Part shown: piece after piece, positions 27,105 to 35,595 of the stretch
Layout: each line of letters starts with the position of its first letter
How positions within the stretch are numbered: the stretch's first letter is position 1
NCBI GenBank assembly: GCA_045567335.1
Contig: JBJLCZ010000007.1
Span: forward strand, 1 to 59,671
Reading direction: 5' to 3'
Source of the DNA: Pelagilacustribacter sp045567335
GTDB taxonomy: Bacteria; Pseudomonadota; Alphaproteobacteria; Pelagibacterales; Pelagibacteraceae
Length of the DNA stretch: 59,671 nucleotides
Translations under genes and position numbers: made by a program
The notes under the pieces: model-generated
What the model saw: the letters and a program-made list of their open reading frames with translations, nothing else
Database searches by the model: none
What the model was told of the DNA's origin: nothing

Positions 27105-27359
27105 ATGAAGAATTTTTTAAAAACTTTAGAAAAAAAAATTAAAAAGAATTTATCTATTGAAAAAATCAACATAATAGATAACAGTGATAAACACAAAAAA
27201 CATAAATCTTTCATTAAAGATAAGTTTCATCTTTGTTTAGAAATCGAATCAAATTATTTAAATTCTTTATCTAGGTTAGAGGCACAAAGAAAAGTTTTAA
27301 GAGTAATTAACATAGAAATGCAAACAAAAATACATGCTCTTGAAATCAAAATTAAATAA
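27105..27359 (+). CDS. bolA: BolA-family protein
   Basis: This 84-residue protein has the BolA layout: an N-terminal helix, then a short variable stretch, and the C-terminal segment SRLEAQRKVLRVINIEMQ close to the family signature, ending with a conserved His (IHALEIK). BolA proteins partner monothiol glutaredoxins in iron-sulfur cluster handling or act in regulation. No glutaredoxin is nearby. It is divergent from the J-domain gene with only a 35-nt spacer and overlaps the end of convergent aroB by 8 nt. Confidence 0.82.
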   Translation: MKNFLKTLEKKIKKNLSIEKINIIDNSDKHKKHKSFIKDKFHLCLEIESNYLNSLSRLEAQRKVLRVINIEMQTKIHALEIKIK

Positions 27360-28458
27360 TTTTGATTAATTTTTTTTTCAGTTCAGATATCGTAAATTTA
27401 TACAAACCGGGCTTTGTTGTTAATCCTATTTTTTTTAATAATATTAAATTTATTTTTAAATCATTATTTTTTTTATCATTACTCATTAAGTTTAATATTC
27501 TATTGACATTTTTTTTATTAATAAATTTTGAAAAATTTAGGTTCAATTCATTTTTTGTATAAATATCTTTTATATTAGAAAAAGAATTAGGTGATAAAAC
27601 TTTCATTAAAACTGATAATCTTGAAGCAATCATGATGCCAATTAAAACAGCTTCTCCATGATTAATTTTTCTTGAGAATTTATTATCAGCCTCTATTGCA
27701 TGAGCAAAAGTATGACCAAAATTTAGCATCATTCTCAAGTTTTTTTCTTTAAGATCTTTATTTACAAAATGTAATTTTATTTTACAACTTTTATAGATAG
27801 CCAATTTTAACAATTTTAAATCTTTTTTTATTATTTTTTTAGAATTAATTTTTAACCAATTGAAAAAATCATTTTTTAATATTAAAGAATGTTTTAATAT
27901 TTCAGCGTAACCACAAATCATTTCCCTTTTCTTTAAACTTTTAAGCAAATCAGTATCACTAATAACTAATTTAGGAAGATAAAAAGAGCCAATTAAGTTT
28001 TTTCCAAAATTTGAATTAACACCAGTTTTACCACCTATTGACGAGTCAACTTGTGCAAGAAGAGTAGTTGGTAGATTAATAAAATTAACTCCTCTTTTCA
28101 AAATAGATGCTGCAAAAGCAGAAAAATCTCCAACAATGCCACCCCCTAATGAAATTATAAGGTCCGTTCTATTAAATTTTTTTTCTATACATTTTTCTAC
28201 TAGTAAATTTACATTTTTAAAAGATTTTAATTTTTCAGAAGAATGGTACCTATAAAAATATAAATCATATTTTTTAAGTATTTTTCTCAATTGATTTTCA
28301 TATTTTTTTGGAACATTTTTATCGATTATTAAAGCAATTTTTTTTGTAGCGGGACAAAGTAGTCTTATTTTAGTTGGTAGTAATCTTAAAATTTTACTAC
28401 CTATTATTATAGAATAATGAGATTGATTATTTTTAACTTTTATTTCTTTGAGCTTCAT
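27352..28458 (-). CDS. aroB: 3-dehydroquinate synthase
   Basis: AroB converts DAHP to 3-dehydroquinate in the shikimate pathway using NAD+ and a divalent metal. Visible motifs are ISLGGGIVGDFSAFAAS (NAD binding), LPTTLLAQVDSSIGGKTGVN (cut: TTLLAQVDSSIGGKTG), RMMLNFGHTFAHAIE with metal-ligand His, and NHGEAVLIGI. The ATG at 28458 (MKLKEIKV) is preferred; a TTG three codons upstream is also possible. It gives 368 residues. The start overlaps aroK by 26 nt, so the pair is translationally coupled. Confidence 0.95.
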   Translation of the reverse strand: MKLKEIKVKNNQSHYSIIIGSKILRLLPTKIRLLCPATKKIALIIDKNVPKKYENQLRKILKKYDLYFYRYHSSEKLKSFKNVNLLVEKCIEKKFNRTDLIISLGGGIVGDFSAFAASILKRGVNFINLPTTLLAQVDSSIGGKTGVNSNFGKNLIGSFYLPKLVISDTDLLKSLKKREMICGYAEILKHSLILKNDFFNWLKINSKKIIKKDLKLLKLAIYKSCKIKLHFVNKDLKEKNLRMMLNFGHTFAHAIEADNKFSRKINHGEAVLIGIMIASRLSVLMKVLSPNSFSNIKDIYTKNELNLNFSKFINKKNVNRILNLMSNDKKNNDLKINLILLKKIGLTTKPGLYKFTISELKKKLIKII

Positions 28459-28954
28459 ATATTTCAATTATTTTTCTTTCTATCGAAGGCTTGTCTAGTT
28501 TTTGGCATTCAATCCTATAATTAGCAAGTTTATAAATATTTTTTCTTTTCTTATAAATTTCAATCAACATTTTCATATTATCTTTATTATTTAGTAAAGG
28601 CCTTTTTTTTGTTGAGGTAATTCTTTTTTTTATTTCATTTATATCTGCATCTAACCAAAAACTAATAGTTTTTTTTAGAACCGATTTTCTTATTATTGGA
28701 TCTACAAAAGCCCCTCCACCTAAGGCGATAACCGAATTGTGACTATCTATTTTTTTTAGAGCTATTTTTTTTTCAATTGACCTAAAATAATCCTCACCTT
28801 TTAACTCAAAGATTTTTCTTATTTTCATATCCTCTTCTTTTTCGATGACTTGATCAAGGTCCACAAAACGCATATTTAACTTAATAGACAAGGATCTCCC
28901 TACTGTAGATTTACCCACACCCATCATTCCAGTTAATATAAGGTTTTTTTTCAA
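28433..28954 (-). CDS. aroK: Shikimate kinase
   Basis: The 173-residue kinase phosphorylates shikimate at the 3-hydroxyl. The P-loop GMMGVGKST lies at residues 9-17, VDLDQVIEKEE and FRSIEKKIAL contain the substrate-binding Asp and Arg, and IALGGGAF is the conserved Walker B-like region. It is the first gene of aroK-aroB and is divergent from the small membrane protein gene at 29028. Confidence 0.96.
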   Translation of the reverse strand: MKKNLILTGMMGVGKSTVGRSLSIKLNMRFVDLDQVIEKEEDMKIRKIFELKGEDYFRSIEKKIALKKIDSHNSVIALGGGAFVDPIIRKSVLKKTISFWLDADINEIKKRITSTKKRPLLNNKDNMKMLIEIYKKRKNIYKLANYRIECQKLDKPSIERKIIEIYEAQRNKS

Positions 28955-29027
28955 TTATAGTCCTAAATAACAATTTGATTTATCACAAATTTGTCTTATT
29001 TCTTTAGTTTAAATATATTTTTTAACT

Positions 29028-29210
29028 ATGCAACTTAAATTCAATAAACAAAGCTCATTAAAAGAGTCTTTATTAAAAAAATTAGTAAAAATTTTATTTA
29101 TTTTTGTAATTATGATAATTGCAATTTTTCTAATTGATAAGATTAATTTTCCATCTCCTAAAGATGAAATAAAGAAAAATATTACAGATGAGATCATTAA
29201 ACTTAAGTAA
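29028..29210 (+). CDS. 60-residue single-pass membrane protein, unrecognised
   Basis: I do not recognise this protein. It has a basic N-terminus (about 1-22), one hydrophobic segment (VKILFIFVIMIIAIFLIDKI, about 20-39) and a charged, lysine-rich tail of about 20 residues. Topology is predicted to be N-in with the tail outside. It overlaps the start of the next, exported protein by 23 nt, so the two are probably made together. Gene reality is supported by the arrangement: it starts 73 nt from divergent aroK and leads directly into the next gene. Confidence 0.6.
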   Translation: MQLKFNKQSSLKESLLKKLVKILFIFVIMIIAIFLIDKINFPSPKDEIKKNITDEIIKLK

Positions 29211-30930
29211 AATTTTTACAATATTTTTAATCTTCGTTTTTTTTTGTTTGCCAGCAGTTAGTGAAGATCAAGTAGATATTTGGAAGAAAAAAAAATTTGA
29301 TGAAAAAAAAGCAGATGAATCAAGTTTGAATATAAATGAAACAAATCTAAAAAAAATTACTATTGAGGAAAATAGTATAAGAAAATCTGAGATCATTGAA
29401 ATCAGTAATGAGAGTAAAGAAGAGCGAGAGTTATTTGGAATATTAGATCCAGGTCAAAATAATTTAAGTCTTAATATGTGGAAAGACTCAAATGGAGATG
29501 ATATTAAAAATATTTTTAAAAGAATTAATAAAATAAATCTATCTAAATATTCGGAGGATTTATTTCTTAATACAATATTAACATATTCATTTTCACCTGA
29601 AAAAAATATGACCTCAGAGGAGTTTTTAGAATTAAAAATTGATTGGTTAATAAAAAATGAGAAAGACGACATTCTTGAAGATTTTTTAAATAAAAATGAA
29701 AATTTTAAATTTAAAAAAGCTATCATACAATATTTAGTAGATAAAAATATTGCAAAGGCAAATATAAAAGATGGTTGTAAAAAAGTAGAATTTATTGGCA
29801 AAGATATTAAAGATTCATATTTAGAACGATTTAAAATATATTGTTTAATATTCAATGACAAAAAAAATGAGGCTCAATTAATTTTTGATATATTAAAAGA
29901 ACAAAGTCTTTCAGATAAATTTTTTGATGATAAAATAAATTTTTTATTAGGCATCACAAACAAAACAAAATACAAAATTAAAGATAATAATTTGTTAAAT
30001 TTTTATCTTTCATCAATAACTGTCTCTGATTTTAATTATCAACCCACTGACAAAACAGATAAATTTATATGGGAATATATGGATGCAGCAAATCTACTTG
30101 TGATTGATAATTTGAACGATAAAGAAAAAATTAAAACTTTAGAGATAGCAGCTAAAAACAATACTTTGGACAAAAAAAAAATTTTTGAAATATACAAAAA
30201 ATTTCCTTTTGAATTAAATAGTTTAATTAATGCAGAAGGAATATATCAATCTTTAGAACCTATGGATGCTAGAGCTCTAATTTATCAAAAATTTTTATTA
30301 GCAGATAATACAGAAAATAAAATTAAGCTTTTATTTTTGTTAAAAGACTTATTTAAAAAAGATAATTTAGCTGAAGTTTATAAAACATTTATGAGTGACA
30401 GACTTAAAGAAATTAATGATAAAACAATACCTAAAGATTATGTGGAAGTCGTTGAAAAAAATATTATTTCTGAAGAAGAAGAAACTTTAGGAAAAATTAG
30501 ATATGATGACAAAATTTTGCATAGATCAAGGGTTTTGAGGTATTACACCGAAGAAGGAACACCTGTTCAAAAAACACAAAAAGATATTAAAAATACTTAT
30601 AAAAAAATTAAAAAAAATAAAAATTATTTTTTTTCTGCAAAAGACCTCGCTTTAATGGAGTCTTTAGAAATTGATGGTTTTGAAATACCAAATGATATAA
30701 AGTTAAAAGATATAGCAACCAAATATAATGTGCCAGATAACTTATTGAGTCTAATACAAAATAATGAGATAGGATTGCTTTCTTTAAAATTTGTTGAGAT
30801 TATTGGAGAAGATGAAATTAATGAACTCGACTCTGAAACTGTATATTTTATAATTAATTTATTAAATAAAGCAAAATTAACTAAATTTAGAAATAAGGCA
30901 ATTATTACTGCTCTGCCTCAAAGAATATAA
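29188..30930 (+). CDS. Large exported protein of unknown function
   Basis: The 580-residue protein begins with a signal peptide (hydrophobic residues about 8-24, likely cleavage after AVS). The mature part is rich in Lys, Asn, Asp and Glu, with alternating helical-looking stretches and no cysteine pairs, catalytic motifs or membrane segments that I can identify. It is probably periplasmic. It overlaps the preceding 60-residue membrane protein by 23 nt and is followed 16 nt later by def. I name no function; a helical-repeat (TPR-like) scaffold would be one guess for its fold. Confidence 0.85.
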   Translation: MRSLNLSKIFTIFLIFVFFCLPAVSEDQVDIWKKKKFDEKKADESSLNINETNLKKITIEENSIRKSEIIEISNESKEERELFGILDPGQNNLSLNMWKDSNGDDIKNIFKRINKINLSKYSEDLFLNTILTYSFSPEKNMTSEEFLELKIDWLIKNEKDDILEDFLNKNENFKFKKAIIQYLVDKNIAKANIKDGCKKVEFIGKDIKDSYLERFKIYCLIFNDKKNEAQLIFDILKEQSLSDKFFDDKINFLLGITNKTKYKIKDNNLLNFYLSSITVSDFNYQPTDKTDKFIWEYMDAANLLVIDNLNDKEKIKTLEIAAKNNTLDKKKIFEIYKKFPFELNSLINAEGIYQSLEPMDARALIYQKFLLADNTENKIKLLFLLKDLFKKDNLAEVYKTFMSDRLKEINDKTIPKDYVEVVEKNIISEEEETLGKIRYDDKILHRSRVLRYYTEEGTPVQKTQKDIKNTYKKIKKNKNYFFSAKDLALMESLEIDGFEIPNDIKLKDIATKYNVPDNLLSLIQNNEIGLLSLKFVEIIGEDEINELDSETVYFIINLLNKAKLTKFRNKAIITALPQRI

Positions 30931-30946
30931 TTAATAAACAAACTCT

Positions 30947-31471
30947 ATGGCGACCTTAAAAATTTTAATTGAACCAGATCCTATTTTAAGAAAAAAATGT
31001 GAGCCTGTAGAAAAGGTTGATAATAATTTAAGAAAACTTTTAGATAGTATGCTAGAAACTATGTACAAGGCACCTGGGATAGGTTTAGCAGCAATACAAA
31101 TTGGCATTTTAAAAAGAGCTATTGTTATAGATATAAGTAAAGACCCAGAAAAGAAAGATCCATTATTTTTGATAAATCCAGAAATTATTTTTACATCTAA
31201 AAATACCTCAATACATGAAGAAGGATGTCTTTCGCTTCCTGGTCATTATGCAGAAATAGAGAGGCCTGCTGAATGCCATTTAAAATATATTGATTATTCT
31301 GGCGAACAAAAAGAACTTAAAGCTAAAGGACTTTTGGCAACATGCATTCAACACGAAGTGGACCACTTAAATGGAATACTTTTTATTGATTATTTATCAA
31401 AATTAAAAAAAACAATGATTGTAAAAAAACTTAAAAAACACAAAGAATCTTTAGAAAGAATAGTGGTTTAA
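30947..31471 (+). CDS. def: Peptide deformylase
   Basis: Def removes the formyl group from nascent protein N-termini. All three motifs are present in this 174-residue protein: GIGLAAIQIG (residues 44-53), EGCLSLPG with metal ligand Cys94, and QHEVDHLNG with His136, Glu137 and His140. It is followed by fmt and truA in a common bacterial order. Length is normal. Confidence 0.97.
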   Translation: MATLKILIEPDPILRKKCEPVEKVDNNLRKLLDSMLETMYKAPGIGLAAIQIGILKRAIVIDISKDPEKKDPLFLINPEIIFTSKNTSIHEEGCLSLPGHYAEIERPAECHLKYIDYSGEQKELKAKGLLATCIQHEVDHLNGILFIDYLSKLKKTMIVKKLKKHKESLERIVV

Positions 31472-31484
31472 ATTCGAAAAGTTA

Positions 31485-32408
31485 ATGAAAAAAAAAATTG
31501 TATTTATGGGTACACCTGAGTTTTCAGTTCAGACGCTCGAGGTATTAAATAAGTCTACTTATGTTATTGAATGTGTTTACACTCAGCCACCTAAAAAATC
31601 CTCAAGAGGCCAAAAAATTAAAGCATCTCCGATTCAAAATATATCTGAAAAATTAGGACTTAAAGTAAGAACACCTACTACCCTAGAAAATAAGGATGAG
31701 TATGAATATTTAAAGTCTTTAAAGCCTTACATTGTAATTGTTGTTGCTTACGGAAAGATTATTCCTAAAGATTATTTAAGTCTACCAAAAAAAGGTTTTC
31801 TTAATATTCACGCTTCATTACTTCCAAAATGGAGAGGGGCAGCACCAATACAAAGAGCAATAATTAATCAAGATCAAGAAACAGGAATTAGTTTTATGAA
31901 AATAAACGAAGGTTTAGACGAAGGTCCATATATGAAGCAGGTAAAAGTAAAAATTAACGACAAAACTACTTCAGATGATTTAAGTAAAAAATTATCTAAA
32001 ATAGGTTCAGAAAATATTTTAGAATGTTTAGATTTAATTGAAAAGAATAAAGCTAAATTTATTGATCAAGTAGATAAAAATGCTATTTATGCAAAAAAAA
32101 TTAATAAAACTGAAGCTAAAATTGATTGGGATCAATCTGCCAAAAATATAGTTTACAAGATAAACGCATTAAATCCATATCCAGGTGCATGGTTTACAAT
32201 TAATAAATCAAGATATAAAATTTGGAAAGCTGAAATTTCTGAGCTTAATGGTTTGCCTGGTGAAATATTAAGTGAGGATTTAATTATAGGATGTAAAGAA
32301 AAATCAATAAAAGTAATAGAAATTCAAAAAGAGGGAAAAAAAAGGTTATCTGTTCCAAATTTTATCGCAGGCACAAAAATTTTAAAAGGTGCTAAAGTTT
32401 CTAAATGA
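31485..32408 (+). CDS. fmt: Methionyl-tRNA formyltransferase
   Basis: Fmt formylates initiator Met-tRNA with 10-formyl-THF. The 307-residue protein has VFMGTPEFSVQTLEVL at the N-terminus, the catalytic NIHASLLPKWRGAAPIQRAI region (cut: HASLLPKWRGAAPIQ) and the C-terminal tRNA-binding domain with NALNPYPGAWF. It starts 13 nt after def and overlaps truA by 4 nt (ATGA). Confidence 0.97.
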   Translation: MKKKIVFMGTPEFSVQTLEVLNKSTYVIECVYTQPPKKSSRGQKIKASPIQNISEKLGLKVRTPTTLENKDEYEYLKSLKPYIVIVVAYGKIIPKDYLSLPKKGFLNIHASLLPKWRGAAPIQRAIINQDQETGISFMKINEGLDEGPYMKQVKVKINDKTTSDDLSKKLSKIGSENILECLDLIEKNKAKFIDQVDKNAIYAKKINKTEAKIDWDQSAKNIVYKINALNPYPGAWFTINKSRYKIWKAEISELNGLPGEILSEDLIIGCKEKSIKVIEIQKEGKKRLSVPNFIAGTKILKGAKVSK

Positions 32409-33145
32409 ACACATATCAAATTCTTATTGAATACGATGGGACTAATTTTGTTGGTTGGCAAATTCAAAAAAATGGTATTTCGGTTCAAGAAGTTTTACAA
32501 ATTAATCTAAAAAGAATTTTAAAGGACGAAATCACAATTTATGGCTCTGGTAGAACAGATGCAGGTGTTCATGCTATCAAACAATCTGCACACTTTAAAA
32601 TCAAAAATCAAATAAAAAATAAAAATAATTTTATTAATTCTTTAAATTTTTTTTTAACCAAATATAATATCTCAGTTCTAAAAATTATTAAGAAACAAAA
32701 ACTTTTTCATGCAAGACATAGTGCTAAAAAAAGAGTCTATAAGTATTTTATTAAAAATAGGCAAGCGTCTTTAATATTAGAAAAAAACAAAGCATGGCAT
32801 TTAAAAAAAAAATTAAATATTGACCGAATGAAAAAAGGAGCAAAAATTTTGCTTAATACTAACGATTTTTCAACTTTTAGATCTTCTTCTTGTGGTGCAA
32901 AATCACCAATAAAAAAATTAGATAAAGTAAAAATTAAAAAAATCAAAGATAAAATTGAAATTACTTTTGTTTCAAAATCATTTTTACAACAACAGGTAAG
33001 ATCAATGGTTGGTTGTCTTAAATATCTTGGTGAAAAAAAATGGACAGTAGATCAATTTCAAAAAGTGACTTTATCTAAAAAAAGATCCTTATGTGCGCCT
33101 CCAGCTCCAGCCTATGGATTGTATTTAAGTGATGTAAAGTATTAA
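32405..33145 (+). CDS. truA: tRNA pseudouridine(38-40) synthase
   Basis: TruA makes pseudouridine at positions 38-40 of the anticodon arm. The 246-residue protein has IEYDGTNFVGWQIQKNG, the catalytic Asp segment GSGRTDAGVHA and FLQQQVRSMVGCL, all standard. It overlaps fmt by 4 nt, and its stop is 1 nt from the stop of the convergent SET gene. Confidence 0.96.
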   Translation: MNTYQILIEYDGTNFVGWQIQKNGISVQEVLQINLKRILKDEITIYGSGRTDAGVHAIKQSAHFKIKNQIKNKNNFINSLNFFLTKYNISVLKIIKKQKLFHARHSAKKRVYKYFIKNRQASLILEKNKAWHLKKKLNIDRMKKGAKILLNTNDFSTFRSSSCGAKSPIKKLDKVKIKKIKDKIEITFVSKSFLQQQVRSMVGCLKYLGEKKWTVDQFQKVTLSKKRSLCAPPAPAYGLYLSDVKY

Positions 33146-33146
33146 A

Positions 33147-33614
33147 TTATTTAATAGCTCTATGATTATTTTTTTTCTTTTTTATTCTCCATCTTGATCC
33201 TTCTCTAACAATAAAACCACAACAGTTTTTTGCACCACATTTGCAAATATAATCTTTATAATTTTCGTCATAACCAAATCCATAATCGTAAGATAGTTCC
33301 TCATCTTTTTTTATATCTCGTAAAGCAAATATCCATAATTTTAACCCCTTGCCATCCACTTCGCAGTTTGGCTGACAAGAATGATTAATTAGTCTGGCAG
33401 TATTATACTTAAAATCTCCATCCAAATCGTATTTACTATTTAAATTAAATAAATAAATTGCTTTTTCATTATCGTATTTTGGATTTCTTTCAGTTTCTTT
33501 TTTTGTAATAATTTTACCTTTATAATAAATTATTTTGGTTCCGGCTTTTATATTTTCCGATGCGTAAAGGCCTCGGTTATCAATATTAGATTTTTTGATT
33601 TTGTATAGCTTCAC
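33147..33614 (-). CDS. SET-domain protein-lysine methyltransferase-like protein
   Basis: The 155-residue protein is almost entirely a SET domain. It shows the SAM/active-site knot NHSCQPNC (residues 77-84), the ELSYDYGF motif with the catalytic Tyr (106-113), and a post-SET cysteine cluster CxC...CC (Cys124, 126, 131, 132), which together with Cys80 can bind zinc. Such enzymes methylate lysine side chains; the target here is unknown. It is the last gene of the rpmH-to-dapE run and overlaps dapE by 4 nt. Its base composition is like its neighbours, so any transfer is old. Confidence 0.9.
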   Translation of the reverse strand: MKLYKIKKSNIDNRGLYASENIKAGTKIIYYKGKIITKKETERNPKYDNEKAIYLFNLNSKYDLDGDFKYNTARLINHSCQPNCEVDGKGLKLWIFALRDIKKDEELSYDYGFGYDENYKDYICKCGAKNCCGFIVREGSRWRIKKKKNNHRAIK

Positions 33615-34768
33615 TTAAAGTACTGCACTAAGATATCATGGTATATCTTTGTTAAATTTTTAAGATCTACAATAGAGACACATTCATCTACTTTGTGCAT
33701 TGTTTTATTTACCAGACCAAATTCTAGACAGGGAGAAATTTTTCTAATGAATCTTGCATCTGAAGTTCCACCAGTTGTTGAAAATATTGGATTGATTTTT
33801 GTTACTTTTTTAATAATTTTTTTTGCCATATAGATTGTTTTTTCAGGTTTAGTAAGGAATGCATTTCCGCTGACAACATAACTAATCTTATAACTGCATT
33901 TATTTTTTTTACAGATATTCTTTATAACTTCATTGATTTTTTTTTTTAATTTTTGTGAAGTATGTAAGTTGTTGTACCTTATATTAAATTGAGATCTTGC
34001 TCTAGAAGGAATTACATTATGAGCTTTATTATCTACTTGAATACCCGTAAACTCTAAATTTGAGGGTTGAAAATTTTTATTACCTTTATCAAGTTTAGTT
34101 TTCCTTAATTTTTCACAAATTGTCAAAAGTGTGTTAATTGGGTTATTTGATAGATGAGGGTACGCCACATGTCCTTGAGTACCAGTTATTTCAAGAGTTC
34201 CTGAAAGACTTCCTCTTCTACCTATTTTAATCATTTCCCCTAATTTTTTTGGGTTAGTAGGCTCACCCACTATACAAAAATTTATTTTTTCTTTCTTTTT
34301 CTTTAAGTAATCAACTACTTTTTTTGTACCGTTCACAGCAACTCCTTCTTCATCACCAGTAATTAGGAAACTAATAGATCCTTTAATTTTTGGATTACTT
34401 TTTAAGTACCTGCTTACAGCAGAAACAAAACAAGCAATTGAGCTTTTCATATCGTTAGCTCCTCGGCCAATTAAGTTATTATTTTTTACTATTGGCTTAA
34501 ATGGATTAACAGTCCAATCTTTGTAATTACCCGCTGGAACTACATCTGTATGACCTGCATAACAAATATTTGGTTGTTTGTTTCCAATTCTTGCATAAAG
34601 ATTTTTTACTGGTGGATTATTTTTATCTTTAAATTCTAAAATCTTACATTTAAATCCTAGTAATTTTAATTTTTTACTTAAAAATTTTATAGCACCAGCG
34701 TCAATAGGTGTAACACTTGGAAATTTAATAAGTTCTTTTGAAAGTTTAATTTCGTCAATAATTTGCAT
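33611..34768 (-). CDS. dapE: Succinyl-diaminopimelate desuccinylase
   Basis: This 385-residue M20-family metallopeptidase-like enzyme removes succinate from N-succinyl-LL-DAP in lysine and peptidoglycan precursor synthesis. Zinc-ligand regions are CYAGHTDVVPAG, GRGANDMKSSIACF and the ITGDEEG motif. TTGGTSDARFIRK is the conserved dimer-region segment. It directly follows dapD, overlapping by 1 nt, and precedes the SET gene. Confidence 0.96.
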   Translation of the reverse strand: MQIIDEIKLSKELIKFPSVTPIDAGAIKFLSKKLKLLGFKCKILEFKDKNNPPVKNLYARIGNKQPNICYAGHTDVVPAGNYKDWTVNPFKPIVKNNNLIGRGANDMKSSIACFVSAVSRYLKSNPKIKGSISFLITGDEEGVAVNGTKKVVDYLKKKKEKINFCIVGEPTNPKKLGEMIKIGRRGSLSGTLEITGTQGHVAYPHLSNNPINTLLTICEKLRKTKLDKGNKNFQPSNLEFTGIQVDNKAHNVIPSRARSQFNIRYNNLHTSQKLKKKINEVIKNICKKNKCSYKISYVVSGNAFLTKPEKTIYMAKKIIKKVTKINPIFSTTGGTSDARFIRKISPCLEFGLVNKTMHKVDECVSIVDLKNLTKIYHDILVQYFK

Positions 34769-35595
34769 TAATCTCTCAGTAAATCGTTAATAGATGTTTT
34801 ACTTCTAGTTTTTTCATCAACTTGCTTAACTATCACCGCACAATATAGCGAGGGACCACCTGGATTTTTTTTATTTGGCAAGCTACCTGGCACTATTACC
34901 GAGTAAGCAGGAACTTTGCCGTAAGAAATTTTTCCAGTTGTCCTATCAACTATTTTTGTAGATGCACCAATATAAACACCCATAGAAATAACTGAACCAG
35001 TTTCAACTAACACTCCCTCAGCTATTTCAGATCGTGCACCAATAAAACAATTATCCTCTATGATAACTGGTCCAGCTTGTAATGGCTCAAGAACACCGCC
35101 AATACCTGCTCCACCAGAAACATGGCAGTTTTTTCCAACTTGTGCACAAGAACCAACCGATGCCCATGTATCTATCATCGTACCTTCATCTACATACGCT
35201 CCAAGATTAACAAAGCATGGCATTAAAACTGCATTCTTTGCAATAAAAGATCCTTTTCTTACTACTCCATTTGGAACATGTCTATAACCAGCTTTTTTCC
35301 AATCCTCTTCTTTCCAATTAACTGATTTTCCAGGAACCTTGTCATACCAAGACGTATAAGGTCCACGCAAAATCTCCATTTTATTAATTTTAAAACTTAA
35401 TAATATTGCTTTTTTAATCCATTGATTCACTTTCCACGAACCATTTTTTTTTTCCGCTACTCTAATTTTTCCTTGGTCTGTCAATTCAATTGTTTGATTT
35501 ATTGAATTAATAATAGATTTATCTGACTCAATATTTATTTTTTCTTTGTTGTCAAAAGACTCATTTATTATTTTTTCTAATTCAATTAAGTTCAT
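34768..35595 (-). CDS. dapD: Tetrahydrodipicolinate N-succinyltransferase
   Basis: DapD adds succinyl from succinyl-CoA to tetrahydrodipicolinate. This 275-residue protein has the left-handed beta-helix hexapeptide repeats (about 100-230, for example GAYVDEGTMIDTWASVGSCA and AQVGKNCHVSGGAGIGG) and the C-terminal VPGSLPNKK. It overlaps the upstream HAD gene by 14 nt. With dapE it gives the succinylase branch of DAP synthesis. Confidence 0.97.
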   Translation of the reverse strand: MNLIELEKIINESFDNKEKINIESDKSIINSINQTIELTDQGKIRVAEKKNGSWKVNQWIKKAILLSFKINKMEILRGPYTSWYDKVPGKSVNWKEEDWKKAGYRHVPNGVVRKGSFIAKNAVLMPCFVNLGAYVDEGTMIDTWASVGSCAQVGKNCHVSGGAGIGGVLEPLQAGPVIIEDNCFIGARSEIAEGVLVETGSVISMGVYIGASTKIVDRTTGKISYGKVPAYSVIVPGSLPNKKNPGGPSLYCAVIVKQVDEKTRSKTSINDLLRD

